Shown here: positions 1 to 7,733 of the stretch, one piece after another
Layout of the letters: every line of letters starts with the position of its first letter
How positions within the stretch are numbered: position 1 is the first letter of the stretch
NCBI RefSeq assembly: GCF_003208655.1
Contig: NZ_QKLU01000006.1
Coordinates: forward strand, 248,001-312,000
DNA length: 64,000 nucleotides
Source of the DNA: Pedobacter nutrimenti
GTDB taxonomy: Bacteria; Bacteroidota; Bacteroidia; Sphingobacteriales; Sphingobacteriaceae
Reading direction: 5' to 3'
The notes under the pieces: generated by a model
Seen by the model: only the letters and a program-made list of their open reading frames with translations
Database searches by the model: none
What the model was told of the DNA's origin: nothing
Position numbers and translations under genes: made by a program

Positions 1-1
1 A

Positions 2-955
2 ACCTATATCAACAGCAGAGGGGTAAAAGACAGTAAAATCCTTCAAACTGTATTGACCATTATTAAAATTCTTTCCCTTTTTGGTCTGATCATTTTTGGT
101 TTTACCCTTGGGGCGAAGGCTGAAGTATGGAACGCCAACTGGGCCGATGCCTGGCCTTCACGTTCATTCAATATGGAAAGCATGACTTGGGCACCCATTA
201 GCGGGACTTTGCTGGTTTCAGGTATTTCAGCTGCAATGGTGGGTTCTCTCTTTTCAAGTGATGCCTGGGCAGGGGTAACTTTTATTGCCGGAGAAATAAA
301 AAATCCGCAAAGAAACGTAGGTTTAAGCTTATTTCTGGGGACGCTTATTGTGAGCATCATTTATATTCTGGCCAATGTCATGTATGTATCGGTTCTTCCT
401 TTAAACGAGATTGCAACAGCCAAATCAGACCGGGTAGCAGTTGCCGCAGCCCAGTATATCTTTGGGCAGGCCGGGACCATCATTATTGCAGTAATGATTA
501 TGATTTCTACTTTTGCCTGTAACAATGGTTTGATTATGGCAGGAGCGAGGGTTTATTACACCATGGCAAAAGATGGTCTGTTCTTCAAAAGGGCAGCCAG
601 TTTAAACCGCTCAGATGTGCCTGCCTGGGCCTTATGGATTCAGGGGATCTGGGCTTCAGCCTTATGCTTAACAGGTAAGTATGGTGCCTTGCTTGATTTT
701 GTGGTCATTATTGTACTGATTTTTTATATCCTGACCATTTATGGTATTTTCATATTGAGAAGAAAAATGCCCAATGCAGACCGCCCTTATAAAGCTTTTG
801 GTTATCCTGTTTTACCCTTTTTGTATATCCTGGTGGCCTCTGCACTTTGTATTGCCCTGCTCGTTTACAAAACAAATACCTGTGGATGGGGGGTACTGAT
901 TATGTTACTGGGTATCCCGGTGTATTATTTAACAAAATCCAAAGAAGAAGTTTAA
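2..955 (+). CDS. APC-family amino acid permease, C-terminal part (cut by left edge)
   Basis: This is a polytopic inner-membrane transporter of the amino acid-polyamine-organocation superfamily, expected to import or exchange amino acids with protons. The reading frame is open from base 2, and the residues before the first possible TTG start (NSRGVKDSKILQT...) read like the normal middle of an APC permease, so the true start lies outside the window. About eight hydrophobic segments remain. The stretch around SSDAWAGVTFIAGEIKNPQR is the conserved loop with the GEIxNPxR signature of this family (SLC7/LAT-like). The substrate cannot be inferred. It ends just before a strong bidirectional terminator and faces the TonB receptor gene. 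Confidence 0.85.
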   Translation, partial: TYINSRGVKDSKILQTVLTIIKILSLFGLIIFGFTLGAKAEVWNANWADAWPSRSFNMESMTWAPISGTLLVSGISAAMVGSLFSSDAWAGVTFIAGEIKNPQRNVGLSLFLGTLIVSIIYILANVMYVSVLPLNEIATAKSDRVAVAAAQYIFGQAGTIIIAVMIMISTFACNNGLIMAGARVYYTMAKDGLFFKRAASLNRSDVPAWALWIQGIWASALCLTGKYGALLDFVVIIVLIFYILTIYGIFILRRKMPNADRPYKAFGYPVLPFLYILVASALCIALLVYKTNTCGWGVLIMLLGIPVYYLTKSKEEV

Positions 956-967
956 GGCATAAATTTT

Positions 968-1011
968 AAGCAAAAACGGCGGTGTCTGGAAAGACACCGC
1001 CGTTTTTGCTT
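968..1011. terminator. bidirectional intrinsic terminator
   Basis: A perfect 19-bp inverted repeat (AAGCAAAAACGGCGGTGTC and its complement, loop TGGAAA) lies between two convergent genes. The A-rich start and T-rich end give a U tract in both directions, so it can end the permease transcript and the TonB-receptor transcript. Confidence 0.9.
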
Positions 1012-1032
1012 ATTTTAATAATTGATCTTAAC

Positions 1033-3474
1033 CTAGTAATTGATGGTATAGGTTAAATTATAAGTTCTGCCCCTGCCCAAATAAGAAAAGGTTTCCGGTG
1101 TTGCAAGTCCTTTATAAAGCACTTGTGAACGTTGGCTCCAGATGCTTTGGTAATCTTTGTTCAGCAGGTTCTGAACCCCAAAATTAAGAGTGCCTAATGG
1201 TAATTTGATATTGCCAAGTAAGTCCAGCGTCGTATATCCTTTAATTTGGTTTGTTAAACCATCTTTAGGTTCTTCTTTTAAGTCAAAAGAGCGGAAAGCC
1301 TGTACTTTGAGACCAAAAGCCTGGTTTCTCCAACCCAGGTAAGCCGCCGCTTTAGATGGGCTTGCGTCGCTAATGTCCTGAAGTTTCCACGAATCGGCTG
1401 GTTTGTTTTGTGATTTGATGTACATGCCGTTTCCGCCAATTTCAAAACCATTGTTCAGGTTCACCGAAACAGAAGCCTCTGCACCGTAATTTCTGCGTTT
1501 CTGGTCAATCACATCTACTGCAAGGGTAATCGGTATGGTTTTCAGGTTTTTGTCCGACCAGGAATAAAAGGCTGCAAATTGTGCATTTACAACCTTACTG
1601 CGGTGACGCCAGCCCGCTTCGAGCTGCTGGGTTTTGATTCCGGTTAAAGGAGAAGTACCCACACTTGTTCCGTTAAGTAATTTCCAGTTCAAGCCATTCA
1701 GTTGATAACTGCCCTGGCCATAATATTTGGCCGGATCTGCGAGTGAAAATCCCTGGGCAAAGTTTAACCACACCTGCTCTGGGGCAGTGATTTTGTAAAC
1801 CAGACCCGCATTGAACAGGTTGACATCATAATGGTTTTTGCCACCGGGAATAACATCAGCCGTTTTTCCCAAACCATAAGCAATTAAAGATTGTACATCT
1901 GCTCCGGCGAAATCATTTACTTTTACATACATCCTTTGCTGTCTTAGCCCAGCTGATAAACTCAGTTTGCTGCTCAGATTCCATTGCGCCTGGAAAAATC
2001 CGGACAAACCATTTACGTTAAAGCCAGGATAGCGGCCTACAGTCGCAATTCCGTTATTGACCAGTCCGCCACTGCTTGCTGAAAGTGCCCGGTCAAATAA
2101 AACCTGCTGGGCATCAAATTTCTCATTGTCTGCATCAATGCCGTAAGTAAAATTCAAGGCAGTCCATTGTTTGGATAAAACCAGTTTCAATGCGCTGTAC
2201 CGTGTGTTTTGTATGGATGAGCCACTATAGAGTAACCCTCCTCCTGGTATCGATGCGTTTCGGATGGAGTTGGGAAATGGATGGAAACTGAATTTCTCGT
2301 TCCTGCTCAGGGCCTGTACATACAAATCCTGGCCACCCAGTATATCTGCCGCATGATAATCAGCAGAAATAGATGCCCTTGACGTTTTCGGCACTACAGA
2401 AGAACTAAAGCCATCGCGCAATTCCAAGAGCTTGGGATTGCTGAGTAATCCTGCCAGGTTGGCCCCCAGGTATAAATCTTTGGTCCCGTCATAAGCAGAG
2501 TTATAATACTGGGCGTTAAAACGAAGGCTTTGTTTTTCTGTAAGTTTAAACTCTGTATTTGCAAAGATGTCAAAAGTACGGTTGTACTGAAGGTCTGTTT
2601 GGGTGATGTCTGTAAAGATCTGTTTGTTACTGGCATCAAAAGCAGCATTGTTTTTTTGAAAAGCAATGCCTATACGACCTTTAAAGTCATTATTGCCACC
2701 TGATATGGCCTGGGCAAAACGAATGTCATGATCACTTTTGTTTCTAAGCCCACTGCGTGCACCGGCCTCAGAAGTAAATGCAGCAGGACCACTCTGGCCT
2801 TTTTTGGTAATAATGTTAACAATACCTCCGGTTGCACCACCTCCATAAATTGCGCTAGCTCCGGAAAGGACTTCAATGCGTTCTATATTAAAAGGATCTA
2901 CGGAGTCAAACTGCCTGCTGATCCCACGGGTACTGTTTAAAGAAACCCCATCAATCATAACCAGTACATTTCTGCCCCTTAAATTCTGTCCATAATTGGT
3001 CCTTCCCTGCGGGCCTGCATCCAGACCAGGGATTAACTGGGCCAATGCTTCTTTTAAAGGTACTCCGGCCCGAATTTGTTCTTGCAGTTTTTGATTGTCC
3101 ACTACCCAAACCGTTCCTGGAATATCACTGATTTTACTTGGTTTACGTGAAGAAACAACCACCAGTTCATCCATATCTGTACTTGGCCGCAATACAACAT
3201 CGAGGTTTAAAGTCTGCCCCTGCTGTAAACTGATCTTTTGGATAAATTTGGCATAACCAATATAGCTGGCCATCAGGTTATAGGTTCCCGGCTCGATTTT
3301 CAGGGTATACTCGCCTTTTTCGTTGGTGCTGGTCTGGGCTTTTTTACCCTCTATCTTTATATTGGCTCCCGAGAGCGGGTTGTTGCCATCGTTTACCCTT
3401 CCGGTGATGGTTTGCGCCCGAAGTCCTCCGGCTAATGTTAAAAAGCATAAAATTAGGTGTAAATTTTTCTTCAT
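1033..3474 (-). CDS. TonB-dependent outer membrane receptor, IutA-like (ferric siderophore)
   Basis: This 813-residue outer-membrane beta-barrel is gated by TonB and probably imports a ferric siderophore. The protein begins MKKNLHLILC; I chose this ATG at 3474 over one 11 codons upstream because it starts a clean signal peptide ending GLRAQ. A carboxypeptidase-like regulatory domain (TITGRVNDGNNPLSGANI) comes first, as usual in Bacteroidota. The plug follows, with VLVMIDGVSLNSTR, SVDPFNIERIEVLSGA and YGGGATGGIVNIITKKG, then the barrel ending in an aromatic residue (YTINY). The plug and the following SDHDIRFAQAISGGNNDFKG segment closely resemble, from memory, the ferric-aerobactin receptor IutA. 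The gene lies downstream of a beta-propeller protein gene on the same strand, with a 90-bp gap. The ligand is inferred, not shown. Confidence 0.85.
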   Translation of the reverse strand: MKKNLHLILCFLTLAGGLRAQTITGRVNDGNNPLSGANIKIEGKKAQTSTNEKGEYTLKIEPGTYNLMASYIGYAKFIQKISLQQGQTLNLDVVLRPSTDMDELVVVSSRKPSKISDIPGTVWVVDNQKLQEQIRAGVPLKEALAQLIPGLDAGPQGRTNYGQNLRGRNVLVMIDGVSLNSTRGISRQFDSVDPFNIERIEVLSGASAIYGGGATGGIVNIITKKGQSGPAAFTSEAGARSGLRNKSDHDIRFAQAISGGNNDFKGRIGIAFQKNNAAFDASNKQIFTDITQTDLQYNRTFDIFANTEFKLTEKQSLRFNAQYYNSAYDGTKDLYLGANLAGLLSNPKLLELRDGFSSSVVPKTSRASISADYHAADILGGQDLYVQALSRNEKFSFHPFPNSIRNASIPGGGLLYSGSSIQNTRYSALKLVLSKQWTALNFTYGIDADNEKFDAQQVLFDRALSASSGGLVNNGIATVGRYPGFNVNGLSGFFQAQWNLSSKLSLSAGLRQQRMYVKVNDFAGADVQSLIAYGLGKTADVIPGGKNHYDVNLFNAGLVYKITAPEQVWLNFAQGFSLADPAKYYGQGSYQLNGLNWKLLNGTSVGTSPLTGIKTQQLEAGWRHRSKVVNAQFAAFYSWSDKNLKTIPITLAVDVIDQKRRNYGAEASVSVNLNNGFEIGGNGMYIKSQNKPADSWKLQDISDASPSKAAAYLGWRNQAFGLKVQAFRSFDLKEEPKDGLTNQIKGYTTLDLLGNIKLPLGTLNFGVQNLLNKDYQSIWSQRSQVLYKGLATPETFSYLGRGRTYNLTYTINY

Positions 3475-3564
3475 AATGCTGTCTTGAATGTTTCGACTGC
3501 AAAACAAAGGCTTATTTAGATTAAATACAAATAATATTGATTATATTATTTTAACACAAAAAAC

Positions 3565-4386
3565 TTACTTCAACTGATAAGCCATTACACTTTTTTTCCA
3601 GAATGTAGGAATGTAAAGAATGCGTTTTATCGGATCGTAACCCAGATCAGCAGTGTTTTTCTTTTCCTGGTGGGTGTCCAGCAAAAGCTCGTACTTGCCA
3701 TCCGCATGAACATAATAAACATAACCCGCCCAGCAAGTGAAAAGAAAATCACCATTGCCAACAGGCTCGAGTCCATCGCCCCCATAAGGAAGCTCTGCTA
3801 TTTTTGTTAGTTTTTTAGAGGGGTCAGCCTTGAGAATATGTCTGCCGCCGACAATGTATAAATCTTCTCCGATGGCCTTCAGGCCATTTACACCGGCAAT
3901 GCTGTCCAGGTAAAGTACCGGAACATCATTCTGAATTTCATAAATTCTTTTTGTTTTGGAATCCGAAACATAAACAATGCCCTTACTGCTAACGGTAATA
4001 TCGTTTAGAAATTTAGTCCCTTCAATAGGGATTTTACGAAGTACTTTACCTTTGGCAATGTCAATAACCACCACATCTGTTAAGTCTGCTGCATACATGG
4101 TGTTTCCATATCTGGTCAGTCCTTTTGGTGCGTTCAGTCCCTGGATCCAATTGAGGTCAATCACTTTACCATCCATCCCTATTTTTGCGACCCCGCCAAT
4201 ACCATCTTTATCATTTGGATTATTGCCCATTACCGAAGTATAAAGCAATTTTGCTTTTGCATCTGGTAAAACAGACTCTGGTAGGTTGACAACAGTGTCT
4301 GTTTCCCATAATTTGGTTAAACTGTGTTGCGCTTTAAGTTGTATAGATGATCCTATAAGGAAGGCCAGGAATAAATACTTGTTCAT
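3565..4386 (-). CDS. exported SMP-30/NHL-type beta-propeller protein
   Basis: This 273-residue protein has a Sec signal peptide (MNKYLFLAFLIGSSIQLKAQ). The mature part has the repeated pattern of an SMP-30/gluconolactonase or NHL beta-propeller: short strands ending in blade-like phrases such as PKGLTRYGNTMYAADLTDVVVID, GIVYVSDSKTKRIYEI and LGYDPIKRILYIPTFW. Such proteins bind small ligands or act as lactonases; no catalytic residues can be assigned with confidence. It sits directly upstream of the IutA-like receptor on the same strand, so the pair is probably one transcription unit and this protein may help handle the receptor's ligand in the periplasm. That functional link is inference from position only. 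Confidence 0.75.
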   Translation of the reverse strand: MNKYLFLAFLIGSSIQLKAQHSLTKLWETDTVVNLPESVLPDAKAKLLYTSVMGNNPNDKDGIGGVAKIGMDGKVIDLNWIQGLNAPKGLTRYGNTMYAADLTDVVVIDIAKGKVLRKIPIEGTKFLNDITVSSKGIVYVSDSKTKRIYEIQNDVPVLYLDSIAGVNGLKAIGEDLYIVGGRHILKADPSKKLTKIAELPYGGDGLEPVGNGDFLFTCWAGYVYYVHADGKYELLLDTHQEKKNTADLGYDPIKRILYIPTFWKKSVMAYQLK

Positions 4387-4682
4387 ACGGGGAATTTTTG
4401 CACCAATCTAAGATAGTATATAAAAGAACAGTAAAGAAAAAAGGGGCTGTAAAACCATTCTATTTGCTGAGCTAAATATGCAGCAATTTTGACATAAAAG
4501 AAACGGGGATACCGTCCTTGAACTGTATCCCCGCCATCTAAATTAACGCTCTCATATACTAAAGCGTACAATTTGATCTTTTATTGTGCCTGAATAAAAA
4601 AAAGTGAATTTTTTTTTGGAGCAAGGTAAAATAAATCTTCTTATGTATTATAATTATAATGGATTGATATGATTTATGTTAT
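4387..4682. other. divergent intergenic region carrying repeat copy 1
   Basis: This region separates the beta-propeller/TonB operon on the minus strand from the mdaB-like gene on the plus strand. Its main content is the first copy of the two-hairpin repeat. The rest is A/T-rich with runs of T near 4610-4620. A short minus-strand reading frame across the repeat is not considered a gene. Confidence 0.6.
4498..4589. repeat. two-hairpin intergenic repeat, copy 1
   Basis: This is the first of three copies in the window (the others are at 5655 and 8565). Order of elements: AAACGGGGATAC, a 12-base loop, GTATCCCCG, the spacer CATCTAAATTA, a second stem ACGCT ... AGCGT, then TTTTATTGTGC. The first stem is at 4503-4533 and the second at 4545-4567. 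Read on the minus strand, the first stem is followed by TTTCTTTTAT and looks like an intrinsic terminator. This copy would then lie in the leader of the beta-propeller/TonB operon. Confidence 0.8.
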
Positions 4683-4713
4683 TTTGATAATGATTTAGAC
4701 TGCGGTAATTTTG
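4683..4713 (+). promoter_or_regulatory. Bacteroidota-type promoter of the mdaB-like gene
   Basis: TTTG at 4683-4686 and TAATTTTG at 4706-4713 are separated by 19 bp. This fits the Bacteroidota housekeeping consensus TTTG / TAnnTTTG with its usual spacing. Transcription would start near 4720, about 20 bases before the start codon at 4738. Confidence 0.6.
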
Positions 4714-4737
4714 TGCTGTTTTAAAAGAAAATACGAA

Positions 4738-5370
4738 ATGAAAAAGATATTTGTAATTAACGGAGGGCAAATTTTTGAACACTCCGGCGGGAAATTTAAC
4801 AAAACGATTTTTGAGGCGAGCCTGAAATTTTTTAGCGCAGAACAGGACTTTGAAGTCAGGTCAACTGATATTAATGAAAGTTACGATCCGGCGCAAGAGG
4901 TCGAAAATTATGTATGGGCTGATGTAGTCATCTATCACACCCCCATCTGGTGGTTTCATGTTCCTTATGGGCTTAAAAAATATATTGATGTCGTCTTTAC
5001 TGAAGGTCATCAGAAGGGTATTTACACCAGCGATGGCCGAAGTTCAGAAAACCCTGCCATTAATTATGGTACCGGAGGGAGTTTGCATGGAAAACAATAT
5101 ATGGTGACTTCCTCCTGGAATGCACCCGAGACTGCCTTTACCCTGCCAGGAGAGTTTTTCAATGAGCGTAGCGTTGATGAAGGGGTCTTATTTGGTTTTC
5201 ACAGAATGAATGCATTTACCGGAATGAAGGCCCTTGAAGGAATTCATTTTCATGATGTGGAAAAGAATGCCGATATGGTTCGTGATCTGGACAGATATAC
5301 GGCACATTTAAATAAAATTTTTATACCTGAAGTTTACGAAAATGAGCCTGTATTTGACCGCAATAATTAA
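4738..5370 (+). CDS. mdaB: NAD(P)H-dependent quinone oxidoreductase, MdaB-like
   Basis: This is a cytosolic flavodoxin-fold flavoprotein of 210 residues that is expected to reduce quinones by two electrons with NAD(P)H, protecting against semiquinone damage. The start MKKIFVINGG at 4738 is preferred over an ATG 9 codons upstream because it opens directly on the first beta strand. Diagnostic segments are NGGQIFEHSGGKFN (flavin phosphate loop region), DVVIYHTPIWWFHVPYGLKKYIDVVF, YGTGGSLHGK and TSSWNAPETAF, all typical of the MdaB/modulator-of-drug-activity family. The last 29 bases overlap the start of a YgiN-like monooxygenase gene. mdaB and ygiN are also neighbours in Escherichia coli, which supports the assignment. 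Confidence 0.88.
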   Translation: MKKIFVINGGQIFEHSGGKFNKTIFEASLKFFSAEQDFEVRSTDINESYDPAQEVENYVWADVVIYHTPIWWFHVPYGLKKYIDVVFTEGHQKGIYTSDGRSSENPAINYGTGGSLHGKQYMVTSSWNAPETAFTLPGEFFNERSVDEGVLFGFHRMNAFTGMKALEGIHFHDVEKNADMVRDLDRYTAHLNKIFIPEVYENEPVFDRNN

Positions 5371-5635
5371 AGCCAAGCCGGGGCAAGCCGAAAGGATGAA
5401 GTCTTTGCTTCTGGAACTGACAACTGCTTCCAGAGAAGAAGAAGCCTGTTTACAGTACGATTTGCACCAGTCTGCAACTGCTGCTGAACTTTTCATTTTT
5501 CATGAAGAATGGGCGGATCGGGAAGGATTTGATCTGCACAATAGCCAGGCCCATATCGCGAAATTTATAAAAGCTTCACAGGATATTATAGATGGGCAGG
5601 TACTCCTCCACCAGACAGAAAAAATAAGCTCCTGA
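5342..5635 (+). CDS. YgiN-like antibiotic biosynthesis monooxygenase (quinol monooxygenase)
   Basis: This small 97-residue protein of the dimeric alpha-beta barrel (ABM) superfamily resembles E. coli YgiN. The pattern YLTAIIKAKPGQAERMKSLLL ... CLQYDLHQSA ... FIFHEEWADREGFDLHNSQAH is characteristic of ABM domains, including the conserved E-x-W and the H in the last helix. YgiN oxidises reduced menadiol and was proposed to form a quinone redox cycle with MdaB; that role is transferred here by family and gene order. The ATG lies 29 bases inside the upstream mdaB-like gene, so translation is probably coupled. Repeat copy 2 starts about 20 bases after its stop codon. Confidence 0.85.
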   Translation: MSLYLTAIIKAKPGQAERMKSLLLELTTASREEEACLQYDLHQSATAAELFIFHEEWADREGFDLHNSQAHIAKFIKASQDIIDGQVLLHQTEKISS

Positions 5636-5654
5636 AGCTGGGCATTGTCTTAAA

Positions 5655-5747
5655 TAGAAACGGGGATACGGTTAAGATTAACCATATCCCCATCATCTAA
5701 TTAACGCTCTCAATATATTAAGCGTTGAAGTTTTCTTTTTATTGTGC
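5655..5747. repeat. two-hairpin intergenic repeat, copy 2
   Basis: This is the second copy of the repeat first seen at 4498. It has AAACGGGGATAC, then GGTTAAGATTAACC, then ATATCCCC. Stem 1 is extended by the internal GGTTAA/TTAACC pairing, a different sequence from copies 1 and 3 but still paired. The conserved spacer ATCATCTAATTA follows, then stem 2 (AACGCT ... AGCGTT) and TTTTTATTGTGC. It lies between the YgiN-like gene and the next membrane gene. Confidence 0.8.
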
Positions 5748-5792
5748 GCCGGGGAAAAAATAATTTCTTATTTTGGATAAAGAATCTGTCAA

Positions 5793-6386
5793 ATGGAAGG
5801 AGCCTATACTTTATCCACTGGTGGTAAAATCATCTATATGATTTTGGTCCTGATGCTGGCCGGATTTGCCCTTTTTATCCTCTTTATCCCTTCCTACGGT
5901 TTTCCTTTCCTCAAATTATTTTCTCTGCTTGTCATGGGTATTTGTGTTGTGGTTACCCTAAACCTGTTTAAGCTTAAAATAGAAATTTCTGAATACAGCA
6001 TTACTTATAGCCGGCTTTTCAGTACAAAAGAACTGCCTAGAGTAGAAATAAAAGGGGTAAGGATAGAAGCGAAAAGGCTTATTCTCGAGTCCCTCTCCAA
6101 TCCTTCAGCCAATATCACCATTAACAATTATTCCAGTTTTGAGCAGGCCGAACAACTGATCGTCTGGCTCAGGGAAACTTTTCCGGATTTAAATGAAAAG
6201 GATTATAAACAAGAACTGACTGAGATCCTTCAGGATGATCGCCTGGGACTTAGCCAGGAAGAAAGAAATGCAACCCTTCAAAGGGCAAAATATGCTTCCA
6301 CAGTTTATAACGTCATGGGTGGGGCTATGTTTTTTACGCTTTTTGCGCATAAAAATTCCGAGTTAAAAGCCATTATCCTTTTATAG
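5793..6386 (+). CDS. PH-like membrane protein, N-terminal portion of a probable frameshifted gene
   Basis: This 197-residue reading frame has two hydrophobic segments at the N terminus (about residues 14-60). They are followed by a bacterial PH-like stretch (LKIEISEYSITYSRLFSTKELPRVEIKGV) and a charged helical region. The frame ends abruptly at a TAG (6384-6386), exactly where the next frame begins with PFIGCMVILSSKGLIKL. Reading from ATC (6375-6377) into the -1 frame gives AIIPFIGCMVILSSKGLI, a natural membrane segment. A single missing base near 6377 therefore probably splits one ~375-residue gene in two. The function is unknown. The remaining possibility is that the two frames are true separate, coupled genes. 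Confidence 0.6.
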   Translation: MEGAYTLSTGGKIIYMILVLMLAGFALFILFIPSYGFPFLKLFSLLVMGICVVVTLNLFKLKIEISEYSITYSRLFSTKELPRVEIKGVRIEAKRLILESLSNPSANITINNYSSFEQAEQLIVWLRETFPDLNEKDYKQELTEILQDDRLGLSQEERNATLQRAKYASTVYNVMGGAMFFTLFAHKNSELKAIILL

Positions 6387-6391
6387 GCTGT

Positions 6392-6919
6392 ATGGTTATT
6401 CTAAGCAGTAAAGGACTCATTAAACTTGTTGCAAAAGCCAGCAGTGCCTACAGGAGTGTTTTTATTGGATTGGTTATTCCCTGTATGGTTTTAATGTTTA
6501 CCTCCCTTTCCGAATTTAACCTGCTGCAGCACCAGCCATTCTGGCTGCCCTTTTTGGGGATTAGTCTGTTGCTGGGTCTGATCCTCTTTCTGATCCAAAG
6601 TAAAAAGGAAAAATTAAAGACGAGGCTTTTGTCTGCTGTCTGTATTGCACTGGTGTATGGCGCGGGCTCAACTTTACAGCTTAACTGTACATTTGATCAT
6701 TCTGCGGGTGAAGAATATTCCGCAACAGTCATGGGCAGAAAAATCTCAAAAGGGAAAAACGACACCTATTATCTCGTTTTGAGTCCCTGGGGACCAGAAA
6801 AAACAGAAACAGAAGTAGCAGTGTCAAGAATCAGATATGAATATTCTTTAGAAAAGTCCGTTTTAAAAATTCGACTCAAGAAAGGGCTGCTGGACATTCC
6901 CTGGTTTTATATTGAATAA
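6392..6919 (+). CDS. membrane protein, C-terminal portion of the probable frameshifted gene
   Basis: This 175-residue reading frame has two strong transmembrane segments (FIGLVIPCMVLMF and LPFLGISLLLGLILFLI) and a third weaker one. A soluble C-terminal domain of beta character follows (TYYLVLSPWGPEKTETEVAVSRIRYEY). It has no signal or start context of its own: its ATG falls inside what looks like a hydrophobic helix continuing from the preceding frame, 5 bases after that frame's stop. The most economical reading is that it is the second half of one gene interrupted by a one-base deletion. If the gene is intact in relatives, this copy is a pseudogene. The function is unknown. Confidence 0.6.
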   Translation: MVILSSKGLIKLVAKASSAYRSVFIGLVIPCMVLMFTSLSEFNLLQHQPFWLPFLGISLLLGLILFLIQSKKEKLKTRLLSAVCIALVYGAGSTLQLNCTFDHSAGEEYSATVMGRKISKGKNDTYYLVLSPWGPEKTETEVAVSRIRYEYSLEKSVLKIRLKKGLLDIPWFYIE

Positions 6920-6992
6920 GGACTTGCAGTGCCGGGCTTTTAGAGGAGATAGAAAATCGCTAGCTTTAGCCTACACATTTACCCATACAAAA

Positions 6993-7733
6993 ATGAAAAT
7001 GTTAACCAGATCAGCTCTTTTTTTTCTGAGCATTTGCCTTCCCCTATCTCTTTTGGCACAGGAGGGCGCCTTCAAAGAAGCAAGTACAAGTAGCCAGGCC
7101 TATCACAAATACCGTTTAAAAAATACGGTCCCTCCTTACGGATTAGTGAAGGTGAAGGCCTTGGTTGCGGCAATTAAACCTTCCGGGGATGATTACAGTG
7201 CGCCCCTGAACCAGAAAGCCTATCTTGAGCTGTCGTTGAGGGAGAAATTTACTTATCATATGCTCCATGCAGAAAGCTCCAGTCAAAATTGTGACGTAAT
7301 GCCCCCAATTCTGGATGAAGATCAAAAGATTTTTGCGCAACTTCCGGATGCTTTTGATGAATACAGCTGGAGTGAAAGGCAAAGGAATTTTCTCAACAGC
7401 AAAAGGGATTCTGTCCTGGCTTTAATTAAGGAGTCCGTTACCCGCAGTAAAAGAGTGGGACTGAATTATAAAACCGCTATTGTAGAAGTTAACGGACGTG
7501 AACTCATTCCTTTTTTAATCCAGGTCTATAAACAAGACCACAAAGACTATGACATCCTCACAGTGCTCATGTTATTGATGAAAAAAAACGAGTACGGACC
7601 TTTTATGAACTCTGCGTCTTTTGTTAAATTGTATGGGCTAAAGAGTGACTATCAGAGTTTTATTAACTTCAATGCGGCAAATGAAGCGCTCATCCTTAGC
7701 CGTGCAAGTGCATTTTATGCTGGGGGTCATTAA
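6993..7733 (+). CDS. exported protein of unknown function
   Basis: I do not recognise this 246-residue protein. The start at 6993 (MKMLTRSALFFLSICLPLSLLAQ) gives a clear signal peptide; an in-frame ATG 27 codons earlier would place charged residues before it and is unlikely. The mature protein is mostly helical and hydrophilic, with the two cysteine-bearing or charged segments SSQNCDVMPPILDEDQKIF and YSWSERQRNFLNSKRDSVL. Its last 17 bases overlap the start of the formylglycine-generating-enzyme-like gene, so the two are probably translated together and may act in the same periplasmic or surface process. No catalytic motif is evident. Confidence 0.7.
   Translation: MKMLTRSALFFLSICLPLSLLAQEGAFKEASTSSQAYHKYRLKNTVPPYGLVKVKALVAAIKPSGDDYSAPLNQKAYLELSLREKFTYHMLHAESSSQNCDVMPPILDEDQKIFAQLPDAFDEYSWSERQRNFLNSKRDSVLALIKESVTRSKRVGLNYKTAIVEVNGRELIPFLIQVYKQDHKDYDILTVLMLLMKKNEYGPFMNSASFVKLYGLKSDYQSFINFNAANEALILSRASAFYAGGH

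Noticed and set aside
2728..2940. 70-residue plus-strand frame inside the TonB receptor
   Set aside because: Antisense shadow of the conserved plug domain; no start context or domain.
4383..4571. 62-residue minus-strand frame over repeat copy 1
   Set aside because: The reading frame is not kept in the other two copies, so the repeat is not conserved as a protein.
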